64,000 nt of DNA from CAYUAI01 sp964442745 (GTDB lineage Bacteria; Pseudomonadota; Gammaproteobacteria; S012-40). Position 1 is the first letter of the stretch. The number at the start of each line of letters is the position of its first letter. Of the stretch, positions 1-8,097 are shown piece by piece. The DNA lies in assembly GCA_964442745.1 (NCBI GenBank), contig CAYUAI010000004.1:60835-124834 (forward strand), in the 5' to 3' direction. The notes below the pieces were generated by a model. The model saw only the letters and a list, made by a program, of their open reading frames with translations, was not told the origin of the DNA and did no database searches. Position numbers and translations under genes: made by a program.

Positions 1-844
1 TGGCTAAGTCTTTATGGGTCGCACTTAAAATTCTGACATCAATATCAATTTCTTTCGCCGCCCCCACCGGGCGCACCGCTTTTTCCTGAATGGCGCGTAA
101 TAACTTCACTTGCATATGCATCGGCAAGTCCGCCACTTCATCTAAAAATAAAGTGCCACCATTGGCCACCTGAAACAAGCCTTCTTTATCCGCAATCGCT
201 CCGGTAAAACTTCCTTTTTTGTAGCCAAAAAATTCACTCTCCATCAAGTGCTCAGGAATCGCTCCACAGTTGACCGGGACAAAGGAAAAATCAGCACGCG
301 GCCCTTTTTCATGAATCATTCGCGCCACTAATTCTTTACCGCTACCGGATTCGCCGGCAATATAGACGGGGGCCTGACTACGCGACAGTTTTGAGATGGT
401 TGCCCGAGTATGACTCATCACCGCTGACTCACCCAGTAAGGTCAAGCGTGGACGCTGGTCTTTTTTCGGTTCAACTATTTTCAGTTTAATCGCGGTCGCG
501 ACCATTTTCCGAAGGCTTTGCAACTCAACAGGTTTAGAAACAAAATCAAACGCGCCATCTTTGAGCGCTTGCACCGCCAATTCCATATTGCCATGAGCGG
601 TGATGACCGCCACCGGCATGTTCGGGTATTCCTTTTGGATCACTTTCACCAGATCAAGACCATCACCATCCGGTAAACACATATCTGTCAAACAAAGATC
701 GTATTTATTCCGGGCTAATAACGCCATCGCTCCGGCCACGGTTTCGGCGGCATGACTATCGATTTCCATGCGGCTTAATGTCATATCCAGCAATTCACAA
801 ATATCCGGCTCGTCATCAACAATCAAGGCTAAATGTTTACTCAT
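1..844 (-). CDS. pilR: NtrC-family response regulator PilR (5' part, cut by window edge)
   Basis: The reading frame starts at an ATG (844-842) and runs off the left edge, so about 281 residues are visible. Residues 1-120 form a receiver domain with the acidic pair near residues 10-11, the phospho-acceptor D54 in LCLTDMCLPDGDG and the KP motif near 108. A sigma54 AAA+ domain follows, with Walker A GESGSGKE, the sigma54 contact loop as GSFTGA (the usual form is GAFTGA) and Walker B GGTLFLDE. The C-terminal HTH lies outside the window. Four bases separate it from the stop of the upstream histidine kinase, so the two are co-transcribed and probably translationally coupled. PilR proteins activate sigma54-dependent type IV pilin genes; the family assignment rests on the partner kinase and neighbouring PP0621 gene and is otherwise inferred. 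Confidence 0.88.
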   Translation of the reverse strand, partial: MSKHLALIVDDEPDICELLDMTLSRMEIDSHAAETVAGAMALLARNKYDLCLTDMCLPDGDGLDLVKVIQKEYPNMPVAVITAHGNMELAVQALKDGAFDFVSKPVELQSLRKMVATAIKLKIVEPKKDQRPRLTLLGESAVMSHTRATISKLSRSQAPVYIAGESGSGKELVARMIHEKGPRADFSFVPVNCGAIPEHLMESEFFGYKKGSFTGAIADKEGLFQVANGGTLFLDEVADLPMHMQVKLLRAIQEKAVRPVGAAKEIDIDVRILSATHKDLA

Positions 845-848
845 AAGT

Positions 849-2462
849 TTATCGATTTGGTTTTTTTGGATGATTAAAAGTAATTCGAAAACAACTGCCA
901 CCGGTAGGAATCGCTAGATACTCTAATTTAGCTTGGTTACTTTCACAAAGTTCTCCCCCGATATATAAACCCAATCCGGTCCCCTTCACTTTGGTGGTAA
1001 AAAAAGGCTCAAAAATATGCTGTGCTGTCGCCGGATCGATCCCGACGCCATAATCAATCACATCCAGAAAAGGGCCGCGAGATTCTCTGGTCTCTCCACC
1101 GCGCAAAGTCAACCAAGATCGCCCCTGATCATTCATTCCATGGACAATGGCATTTTGACATAAATTAGTCAGCACTTGATGGAAATGGCTGGGATCAAAA
1201 ACCACGACCGTCTCTTTCGGTGTGATCTCCACCGCAATGTGCGCTTTGTCAATTGGTTGATGGTCGACGAATTCATCGATAAAATCCAAAATCCATGCAT
1301 TCAATCGCAGCGTTTTCGGCGTCACATTATCACGTTGACTTAACTGCATCACGTTTTCGATAATGCGATTGATCCGCACCGATTGCTCGCTAATAATCTG
1401 CGATAAACGACGATCCGCACTGCCTATTTTTGGTGACTCCTCAAGCAATTGTGCCGCATGGCTGATCGCGCCTAAGGGATTACGAATTTCATGGGCAATA
1501 CTGGCGGTCAAACGACCCAGCGCGGCTAATTTCAGGTGCTGGGCCTTTTGATTTATTTCTGAACTATCCTCTAATATAATCAGGGCACCCGCCTCTACGG
1601 TGGTACCTAAGCGGATAAAACGCGGCATCACGTCAACCGCTCCCGGCATTGAAATCATTTTTCTGGCTTCATTCGGATTTTTGCTCCAATGGCGAAATTG
1701 TGAAAACAATTCACTCGACAGCTCTTCGATATGTTGTTTTTGCTGACGAGGCAACATACCCAATAAATACCAGGCCGTCTCATTAATTAATCGCACTCGA
1801 TGCGCTTTATCAATCACGATCACCCCCGATCCCATCCGCTGAATAATATACTCGTTTAATTGGGCAAGGTTGGCGATATCAACCCCCTGCCGATTCGCTA
1901 AGGCTTCGCTCACTCGAATACGGCGCGCCAATACATTGGCCAAGATGGCGGTGGCGAAAAAAGTCGCGCCAAGCATGCCATGCTGCGCATAAAAAGCTTG
2001 GCTAGTATTCAAAATAAGATCGCCATAGATCTGTTCCAGCATTAACGCAATGGAAGCCGCCGCTGCAATCGCCACCGCCACCTGACCGGTCAATAAAATA
2101 CCGGCCACCGCCACTGGCACGAGCAACAAAATACCTAAGCCACTCATGATGCCGCCACTCGCATGCATCATCACGATGATCACTACGATATCAATGAATA
2201 TTTGAAAATACACCTGCACATCGAGTGTCGGTGTCTCTTTATAAATAAAAATTAACGAAAACAGACTAAACACCAAATAAAAGCTGACGGCACCAAAAAA
2301 TAAATCGGGACTGGTGTCGCCTAACGGCGACGGATGCTCAACAAACAGAAATACAACAATGCAAACAAATGAGACAATAATCCGATAAAGATTAAGCAAA
2401 CGAAGAGTACGCCAGTTAGCAAGAATGGAATCAACGGCAATGCCGGTATGTACTAACGACAC
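849..2462 (-). CDS. pilS: Sensor histidine kinase PilS
   Basis: The 537-residue protein has about six hydrophobic segments in residues 20-180, a PAS-like linker (about 195-300), a phospho-acceptor helix with H324 in SIAHEIRNPLGAISH, and an HATPase domain with an N box (NLCQNAIVHG), DYGVGI and GTGLGLYIGG. This is the PilS arrangement: a polytopic membrane sensor that phosphorylates PilR to control type IV pilus genes. The frame begins with GTG at 2462-2460. A GAGAG sequence sits almost against this codon, so the exact start is uncertain. It is directly upstream of pilR on the same strand with a 4-base gap. No frameshift or missing motif is seen. Confidence 0.9.
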   Translation of the reverse strand: MSLVHTGIAVDSILANWRTLRLLNLYRIIVSFVCIVVFLFVEHPSPLGDTSPDLFFGAVSFYLVFSLFSLIFIYKETPTLDVQVYFQIFIDIVVIIVMMHASGGIMSGLGILLLVPVAVAGILLTGQVAVAIAAAASIALMLEQIYGDLILNTSQAFYAQHGMLGATFFATAILANVLARRIRVSEALANRQGVDIANLAQLNEYIIQRMGSGVIVIDKAHRVRLINETAWYLLGMLPRQQKQHIEELSSELFSQFRHWSKNPNEARKMISMPGAVDVMPRFIRLGTTVEAGALIILEDSSEINQKAQHLKLAALGRLTASIAHEIRNPLGAISHAAQLLEESPKIGSADRRLSQIISEQSVRINRIIENVMQLSQRDNVTPKTLRLNAWILDFIDEFVDHQPIDKAHIAVEITPKETVVVFDPSHFHQVLTNLCQNAIVHGMNDQGRSWLTLRGGETRESRGPFLDVIDYGVGIDPATAQHIFEPFFTTKVKGTGLGLYIGGELCESNQAKLEYLAIPTGGSCFRITFNHPKKPNR

Positions 2463-2873
2463 CTCTCGACTCCATCACATCGACTAAGCCCAATACCAAA
2501 AAAAACGCTAGCCACATATAACGTCATCAATCTGAGCATAAATCAATCAGCCGCCATCCAATACTTAGCTTCACTCGCCACACCTAAAAATAATTCATCA
2601 CGGATATAATAATGGCACACAGCTAAATACTTTGCAGAAATACCAATGCACCAGCAGATCAACAAAAATTCAAACAAACGGGTGAAAATGATATAGATCT
2701 GGAAACTAATTTCCAATCAAGCGCGGATGGGATAAACAAAATCAGGTAGGGTGCATTATATGCACCAATGCAACGGTAAAGATGGCAATTACATCGTGAT
2801 TAGCACATTTTTCGCCTATTTAAACGCTTGGCGGTGCGTATAACGCACCCTACCATGGTTTGAGAATCAGCGC
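2463..2873. other. Intergenic region with an inverted-repeat element
   Basis: There is no convincing gene in these 411 bases. The only clear structure is the inverted-repeat element described at 2746-2853. The pilS promoter should lie in the left part, but no good sigma70 or sigma54 match was recognised. Confidence 0.6.
2746..2853. repeat. MITE-like element with 21-bp inverted ends
   Basis: The left end GTAGGGTGCATTATATGCACC (2746-2766) and right end 2833-2853 are inverted copies that match at 19 of 21 positions. Each end is itself nearly palindromic (GGTGC..GCACC), so the RNA or single strand would form a cruciform. The 66-base core has no ORF. No flanking target duplication was found. The GTAGGGTG opening resembles the palindromes at 7678 and inside the 45.1 and 63.6 kb miniature transposons. 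Confidence 0.6.
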
Positions 2874-3107
2874 CTAAGACTTGACTACGTGCTCACGACA
2901 AAGATAACGCCCCTGTTCGCCAAGCACCGCCTCTTGTTCTGGCACATGCACACCACATTCTTCGCAGCGGACTATCTTAGCCGTCACTGTTTTTTTAGTG
3001 GGTGGCGATGGTATCTTGGTCATTTTTACCCGCCGAATAAAGTGCTTTATGACAACATAGGCGACCCATGCTAAGAAACCAAAAATAACAAGTCGAACGA
3101 TAGACAT
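2874..3107 (-). CDS. PP0621-like small membrane protein
   Basis: The 77-residue protein has one N-terminal membrane segment (about residues 4-21), a basic linker, then a C-terminal piece with CEECGVHVPEQEAV and YLCREH, which looks like a small zinc-binding knuckle (two CxxC-type cysteines plus a Cys/His pair). Small proteins of this layout, named after Pseudomonas PP0621, are commonly encoded next to pilSR in gammaproteobacteria, and this one lies upstream of pilS on the same strand. Its function is unknown. The 411-base gap with an inverted-repeat element makes an operon with pilS doubtful. Confidence 0.7.
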   Translation of the reverse strand: MSIVRLVIFGFLAWVAYVVIKHFIRRVKMTKIPSPPTKKTVTAKIVRCEECGVHVPEQEAVLGEQGRYLCREHVVKS

Positions 3108-3124
3108 ATTTTAAAATACCGTGT

Positions 3125-3201
3125 TGGTCGGGGTGACTGGATTTGAACCAGCGACTTCTGCCTCCCGAAGACAGCGCTCTACCAAGCTGAGCTACACCCC
3201 G
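3125..3201 (-). tRNA. tRNA-Pro (anticodon CGG)
   Basis: On the minus strand the 77-nt sequence folds as a full cloverleaf. The acceptor arms CGGGGTG and CACCCCG pair exactly, followed by encoded CCA. The anticodon stem-loop is CTGTC-TTCGGGA-GGCAG, giving anticodon CGG, and the T arm contains GGTTCAAATCC. It lies between ispB and the PP0621-like gene. Confidence 0.95.
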
Positions 3202-3233
3202 CTGTACCATCCTTAAGATGTATATTATGAGCA

Positions 3234-4202
3234 TCAATACTTTCTGCTTACCGAGAATTCAGCCAAGATATTTAACGCCTCCTTATAGGGTGAACTCGGT
3301 AATATCTGCAAAGCAGCGATAGCTTTTGCTATTTCCTTTTCTGCAATCTGGGTCGTATAGCGCAACGCGCCGGTGTCATTAATTGCCTGCATAACCTCTT
3401 GGATTTTATCTCTACCGCCATGTTTAATGGCTTCTCGTACCACATTCGCCTGAGCGACGGAACCGGCTCGCATGGTATAAATCAATGGTAAAGTCGGCTT
3501 ACCTTCGGCTAAATCATCACCAACATTTTTCCCCATCACATCGCTGCTGGCACTATAATCTAAGACATCATCAATCAGCTGAAATGCCGTCCCTAAATGC
3601 ATGCCATATTGGCCCAGTTTCTCGATTTCATGATCCGATCTGCCCGCCAACATCGCTCCAATCTGCATCGCCGCTTCGAATAATTTAGCGGTTTTGTAAC
3701 GAATCACTTCCAAATACAGTGACTCAGGCGTATCGGGTTCATGACAGTTAAGCAACTGCATCACCTCACCTTCGGCGATCACATTGGTCGCATTCGCCAA
3801 GATCTCCATAATGCGCCCATCGCCCACTTCAACCATCATCTGGAAAGAACGAGAATAGAGAAAATCGCCAACCAACACACTGGCCTCATTGCCCCAAATG
3901 GCATTGGCTGTCTCTTTCCCTCGGCGCAATGCCGATGCATCAACGACGTCATCATGCAATAAGGTCGCCGTATGAATAAATTCAACCACCGCGGCCAATT
4001 GGCAATGATAACTCCCCTGGTAATCATAAGCTTTCGCCGCCAAAATAACGAGAATGGGCCGTAATCGCTTCCCCCCGCTATTAGTAATGTAGTTCGCTAA
4101 TTGATTAATAAGTACCACATCTGATTGCAAGCGATTCCTGATCAATGTATCAACCGCCCTCCTTTCGGAAACAATCAATTCATTGACCGTATCAATCCCC
4201 AT
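3234..4202 (-). CDS. ispB: Octaprenyl (polyprenyl) diphosphate synthase
   Basis: This is a trans-type prenyl transferase of 322 residues that would make the polyprenyl side chain of ubiquinone. It has GGKRLRP, a first aspartate-rich motif LLHDDVVD (D84, D85, D88) and a second LIDDVLDY (D211, D212, D215). The frame is open to 4349, but the E. coli homologue begins with a sequence aligning to MGIDTVNELI, so I place the start at ATG 4202-4200. It is divergent from rplU-rpmA, the usual arrangement in gammaproteobacteria. No defect is seen. Confidence 0.92.
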   Translation of the reverse strand: MGIDTVNELIVSERRAVDTLIRNRLQSDVVLINQLANYITNSGGKRLRPILVILAAKAYDYQGSYHCQLAAVVEFIHTATLLHDDVVDASALRRGKETANAIWGNEASVLVGDFLYSRSFQMMVEVGDGRIMEILANATNVIAEGEVMQLLNCHEPDTPESLYLEVIRYKTAKLFEAAMQIGAMLAGRSDHEIEKLGQYGMHLGTAFQLIDDVLDYSASSDVMGKNVGDDLAEGKPTLPLIYTMRAGSVAQANVVREAIKHGGRDKIQEVMQAINDTGALRYTTQIAEKEIAKAIAALQILPSSPYKEALNILAEFSVSRKY

Positions 4203-4687
4203 TGTCAAATCAAGGCCAGACTTATAGCTCGCTTCATAGCTCACCGAGGTTTGAATATTTATAGATTCGAGGTGCATAGACCAAATCACACGTTTATCAG
4301 TTTTATAATTAATGGCTAAGCGAACAACTTGTAGTACGCCTAACCCCATTACCCTGTCATACTCAGCATCACAAAATTTACCAGATGTCCTTCACTCGTA
4401 TCATAACGCGAGAAGAATTCCTACTCTAATGACTGACTCACTATAATACTCAGCACTACACATAAACAACATAACAACCACCCTTCACGATTTCCACTGT
4501 TTTTTCATCCAAAAAACCGAAGACCCCGTATCCAAATAAACGAAATTTATTATCGACTTTGGTAACCACTTGTAAATATAAACCAATATCTAAGGTATAA
4601 CGATATCCTTGTGATTGACAAAAAGTCATTAGCTGAGTAGAATTTCCGGCCTTTATTGCGCCAATGATTATAATTTGGAGAATGGCC
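4203..4687. other. Divergent ispB/rplU intergenic region
   Basis: These 485 bases hold the rplU promoter listed separately and presumably the ispB promoter. A minus-strand frame crosses the region and part of rplU, but it has no homology I recognise and overlaps a certain gene. Confidence 0.5.
4615..4643 (+). promoter_or_regulatory. Sigma70 promoter for rplU-rpmA
   Basis: A perfect -35 TTGACA (4615-4620) is followed after exactly 17 bases by -10 TAGAAT (4638-4643), 44 bases before the rplU start. This is the best promoter match in the window and fits a highly expressed ribosomal-protein operon. Confidence 0.8.
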
Positions 4688-5002
4688 ATGTATGCGGTAA
4701 TTGAATCAGGCGGTAAACAATACCGCGTTAGCGAAGGACAAACCATCAAAGTTGAAAAAATTTCAGCGGATGAAGGCAGCTCAGTTGAAATAGACAAGGT
4801 ACTCATGGTTAATGAGAATGGCAACCTGAGCATTGGTAAACCATTTGTTGATGGCGGCAAAGTATCCGCTACCGTCGAAAACCACGGTCGTGCCAAGAAA
4901 ATACGCATCATCAAGTTTCGACGTCGTAAGCACCACTTGAAACAAATGGGACACCGCCAAGCGTATACATCACTGAAAATTACTGAAATTTCAGCAGGAT
5001 AA
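4688..5002 (+). CDS. rplU: 50S ribosomal protein L21
   Basis: The 104-residue protein begins MYAVIESGGKQYRV and ends with the basic KFRRRKHHLKQMGHRQ.T segment typical of L21 (E. coli 103 residues). The frame is open further upstream, but ATG 4688 follows GGAG (4677-4680) with 7-base spacing. The ATG at 4682 is only one base from that GGAG and is less likely. L21 binds 23S rRNA in the large subunit. It is first in an operon with rpmA. Confidence 0.97.
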   Translation: MYAVIESGGKQYRVSEGQTIKVEKISADEGSSVEIDKVLMVNENGNLSIGKPFVDGGKVSATVENHGRAKKIRIIKFRRRKHHLKQMGHRQAYTSLKITEISAG

Positions 5003-5027
5003 AACCAAAAGATAACGAGGCAAAACT

Positions 5028-5288
5028 ATGGCTCACAAAAAAGCAGGCGGCAGCAGCCGAAACGGCCGCGACTCTAACGCCAAACGACTCGGCGTCAAAA
5101 GATATGGCGGCGAAAAAGTACAAGCAGGCAACATTCTGGTTCGACAGCGAGGGACGCGCTTCCATCCTGGTGAAAATGTTGGTCGAGGAAAAGACGACAC
5201 ACTCTACGCAAAAGCGGAAGGAATTGTTCAATTCATTATCAAGGGGCCACATAAACGCAAATACATTCGCATTGCAGCCGCGAGCTAA
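5028..5288 (+). CDS. rpmA: 50S ribosomal protein L27
   Basis: The 86-residue protein begins MAHKKAGGSSRNGRDS and contains KRYGGEKVQAGNILVRQRGT, the conserved L27 core. The N-terminal tail reaches the peptidyl-transferase centre in the ribosome. It follows rplU by 25 bases with an ACGAGG ribosome-binding site. The obgE gene follows after 172 bases, as in many gammaproteobacteria. Confidence 0.97.
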   Translation: MAHKKAGGSSRNGRDSNAKRLGVKRYGGEKVQAGNILVRQRGTRFHPGENVGRGKDDTLYAKAEGIVQFIIKGPHKRKYIRIAAAS

Positions 5289-5460
5289 GCTCGAACCACA
5301 GCGGAAACAAAAGTGCTGTGGAGCACTCAAGCAATCACAGCGCTCGCCCTATAACTCAACACTAACCTTTAGCCGTTCATATACCGCCCACCAAGGTCGA
5401 TGCAAAGAATAAAAAAACAGCATTCATCCCGTTAGCCTCACGATAACCGCATTTAACCCT

Positions 5461-6504
5461 ATGAAATTTGTAGACGAAGCCACCATTAAAGTTGAAGCAG
5501 GAAACGGCGGTAACGGCTGTGTCAGCTTTCGACGTGAAAAATACATTCCTTTTGGCGGCCCTGATGGTGGCGATGGTGGCAATGCCGGCAGCGTTTATTT
5601 TCAAGCCAATGATAACTTAAACACGCTGGTTGATTTTCGATATAGCCGTCTTTACCGTGCCGAACATGGTGAAAAAGGAATGAGCAAAAACTGTAAAGGA
5701 AAAGGCGGTAAAGATCTTACCATTCAAGTCCCGATAGGCACCCTCATCAAAGATGCGGACACCGATGAAATTATTGGTGACCTGATTGCCCCCCAGCAAA
5801 CCTTACTGGTCGCCAAAGGCGGCGTACATGGAATCGGTAATGCCCGCTATAAAAGCTCAGTCAATCGAGCGCCTCGCCAATTTACGCCCGGCAAACCTGG
5901 CGAAAAACGCAAACTCCAATTAGAACTCAAAGTGCTTGCCGACGTGGGTTTGCTCGGATTACCCAACGCTGGAAAATCAACCTTTATTCGATCAGTCTCT
6001 GCCGCCCGCCCCAAAGTCGCTGATTACCCCTTCACCACACTCTATCCCAATTTAGGTGTTGTTCGCGTTGCCGATTATAAAAGTTTTGTGATCGCCGATA
6101 TTCCCGGACTCATCGAAGGGGCAGCGGAAGGCGCTGGACTCGGCATTCAATTCTTAAAACACCTGTCACGCACTCGCCTCTTGCTACATATTGTGGATAT
6201 TATCGGCAACGGAGATCCTGAAGATAGCACTCAAGCCATCGCCGACATTAGAAAAATCGAAGCAGAACTCAGTAAATATAGCGATATTTTAGCCAATAAA
6301 AGCCGTTGGCTTATCCTAAATAAAATCGATCTCATTCCTGAGGAACAACAGCAAGCGGTGATTCAAACCCTTGTTAAGCAGCTAAATTGGCAAGCCCCGG
6401 TGTTTGCTATTTCGGGTCTCGCCCACACCGGTACCCAGCAAGCCTGCTTCGCGATCATGGACTATCTCGAACAAACCACAATCCCCTCCGATCACTCACC
6501 ATGA
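5461..6504 (+). CDS. obgE: Obg GTPase (CgtA)
   Basis: The 347-residue protein has the glycine-rich Obg fold (residues 1-158) followed by a G domain with G1 GLPNAGKST (166-174), the FTTL switch region, G3 DIPG (213-216) and G4 NKID. Obg GTPases act in late 50S assembly and stress control. The acidic C-terminal tail of E. coli ObgE is short here. The stop overlaps the proB start in ATGA (6501-6504), so the two genes are translationally coupled. Confidence 0.96.
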   Translation: MKFVDEATIKVEAGNGGNGCVSFRREKYIPFGGPDGGDGGNAGSVYFQANDNLNTLVDFRYSRLYRAEHGEKGMSKNCKGKGGKDLTIQVPIGTLIKDADTDEIIGDLIAPQQTLLVAKGGVHGIGNARYKSSVNRAPRQFTPGKPGEKRKLQLELKVLADVGLLGLPNAGKSTFIRSVSAARPKVADYPFTTLYPNLGVVRVADYKSFVIADIPGLIEGAAEGAGLGIQFLKHLSRTRLLLHIVDIIGNGDPEDSTQAIADIRKIEAELSKYSDILANKSRWLILNKIDLIPEEQQQAVIQTLVKQLNWQAPVFAISGLAHTGTQQACFAIMDYLEQTTIPSDHSP

Positions 6505-7643
6505 ATCCTGCCACCGCGCTAAAAAAAACGAAACGTTGGGTGATCAAAATCGGCAGCTCATTAGTCACTAATGAGGGACAAGGATTGAACACATCGGGCC
6601 TTGACCGATGGGTTACTGAGATTGCCCAACTCTTTCAGCAACACAGATTTGAATGCGTCATCGTGTCCTCCGGGGCTGTCGCAGAAGGGCTAAACCGGCT
6701 CGGCTGGCCACACCGCCCACACCAGCTACATGAACTTCAAGCCGCCGCCGCGATTGGTCAAATGGGCCTCATACAAGCTTATGAAACACGTTTTCAGCAA
6801 CACGGCATCAAAAGCGCACAAATTTTGCTCACTCATGACGACCTCAGCAATCGACAGCGTTATCTCAATGCGCGCAGCACGCTAAAAACCTTATTAAGTC
6901 ACAACGTGATTCCTATCGTCAATGAAAACGATACGGTCGCCTTTGATGAAATCAAATTCGGTGACAATGACACACTCGCCGCCTTAGTCACCAATTTGAT
7001 TGAAGCCGACCAGTTGATCATTCTCACCGATCAACCGGGTATGTATACCAAAGATCCTCGCCAGCATGATGATGCAAAATTAATCAATACCGCACAAGCC
7101 GGTGATCCTGAATTAGAAAAAATGGCCGGGATGGGAACCCCTGGCAAACTGGGGCGGGGCGGCATGATCACCAAAGTACGGGCCGCCAATCGAGCGGCAA
7201 ATTCTGGTGCAATGACCATTATTGCCCCCGGCAGAAAAAACAACGTATTAATTGATATCGCGAACAACCATGAATTGGGCACAAGAATTTATCCAGCCCA
7301 TGAACCCATCGCGGCACGCAAACAATGGTTAGCCGGTCACTTGCAAGTCAAAGGCTGCTTGGTTATCGATCGTGGTGCCATCAACGCATTGCGCCACTTA
7401 GGCAAAAGTTTGCTGGCCATTGGCGTCAAAAAAGCGACCGGCCAATTTCAACGTGGCGAAGTCGTGAGCTGTATTGATCAGGATAATAAAGAAATAGCAC
7501 GCGGCCTCATCAATTATCATTGGGAAGAAACCGGACAGATTATTGGCAAACCCAGCGCAGAAATCGAGGAAATTTTAGGCTATATTGACGAACCTGAGCT
7601 GATTCACCGGGATAATCTAGTCATCATGTCGCTCGATAATTAA
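6501..7643 (+). CDS. proB: Glutamate 5-kinase
   Basis: The protein phosphorylates glutamate in the first step of proline synthesis. It is 380 residues from ATG 6501, beginning MNPATALKKTKRWVIKIGSS. The amino-acid kinase domain has KIGSSLVTNEG, VSSGAVAEG, the IVNENDTVAFDE segment and GRGGMITKVRAA. A C-terminal PUA domain (about 280-360) is present as in E. coli ProB. The frame is open from 6387, but that part lies inside obgE in another frame; the ATGA overlap with obgE decides the start. proA is not adjacent. Confidence 0.95.
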   Translation: MNPATALKKTKRWVIKIGSSLVTNEGQGLNTSGLDRWVTEIAQLFQQHRFECVIVSSGAVAEGLNRLGWPHRPHQLHELQAAAAIGQMGLIQAYETRFQQHGIKSAQILLTHDDLSNRQRYLNARSTLKTLLSHNVIPIVNENDTVAFDEIKFGDNDTLAALVTNLIEADQLIILTDQPGMYTKDPRQHDDAKLINTAQAGDPELEKMAGMGTPGKLGRGGMITKVRAANRAANSGAMTIIAPGRKNNVLIDIANNHELGTRIYPAHEPIAARKQWLAGHLQVKGCLVIDRGAINALRHLGKSLLAIGVKKATGQFQRGEVVSCIDQDNKEIARGLINYHWEETGQIIGKPSAEIEEILGYIDEPELIHRDNLVIMSLDN

Positions 7644-7677
7644 TGCCTACGGCTGCCTCCGTTAAACTAAGAGGTCG

Positions 7678-7703
7678 GGTGGATTAAGCGAAGCGAATCC
7701 ACC
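7678..7703. repeat. Dispersed palindrome between proB and rpsT
   Basis: GGTGGATT (7678-7685) and AATCCACC (7696-7703) are 8-bp inverted arms around the loop AAGCGAAGCG. The same arms and nearly the same loop (AAGCGTAGCG) form the centre of the two miniature transposons at 45172-45205 and 63681-63714. It lies between convergent genes and could act as a weak bidirectional terminator, although no T tract follows. Confidence 0.65.
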
Positions 7704-7732
7704 TTACTCGGCAACTCGCTCGGGCAAATCAC

Positions 7733-7993
7733 TTACAATGCTTTAATATGTCCATTCATGCGAGACTTATGTCGAGCCGCGGCGTTTTTATGGAGCAAGC
7801 CTCGATTTGCCATACGATCAATCACCGGTACCGCTGCCTTATAGGCAACCACTGCATCATCTTTTTCACCTGCAGAAATCGCGGCTTGCACTCGCTTCAG
7901 ATAAGTGCGCAACATTGAGCGCTGACTGGCACCTTGTTGCCGTCTTTTTTCGCTTTGTCTTGCTCTTTTACGTGCTTGAGGAGAATTCGCCAT
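7733..7993 (-). CDS. rpsT: 30S ribosomal protein S20
   Basis: The 86-residue basic protein begins MANSPQARKRARQSEKRRQQ and ends GLLHKNAAARHKSRMNGHIKAL, the classic S20 pattern. S20 binds 16S rRNA early in 30S assembly. It is divergent from murJ, the usual gammaproteobacterial order. An upstream promoter is listed separately. Confidence 0.97.
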   Translation of the reverse strand: MANSPQARKRARQSEKRRQQGASQRSMLRTYLKRVQAAISAGEKDDAVVAYKAAVPVIDRMANRGLLHKNAAARHKSRMNGHIKAL

Positions 7994-8030
7994 GTTAAAT
8001 ATTTACTCCAGTGGGTATTTCGGACGCCGA

Positions 8031-8059
8031 ATTTTGCTAGAAATCGCATAAAATGTCAA
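8031..8059 (-). promoter_or_regulatory. Promoter for rpsT
   Basis: On the minus strand TTGACA (8059-8054) is followed after 17 bases by CAAAAT (8036-8031), 37 bases upstream of the rpsT start. The -35 is perfect and the -10 is moderate. Confidence 0.6.
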
Positions 8060-8097
8060 CTTGAAAAATTCACGACGACATTAATGAGGACATTTTT

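Noticed and set aside
4456..4914. 152-codon minus-strand frame over the rplU promoter
   Set aside because: It covers the rplU start and its promoter and has no recognisable protein features.
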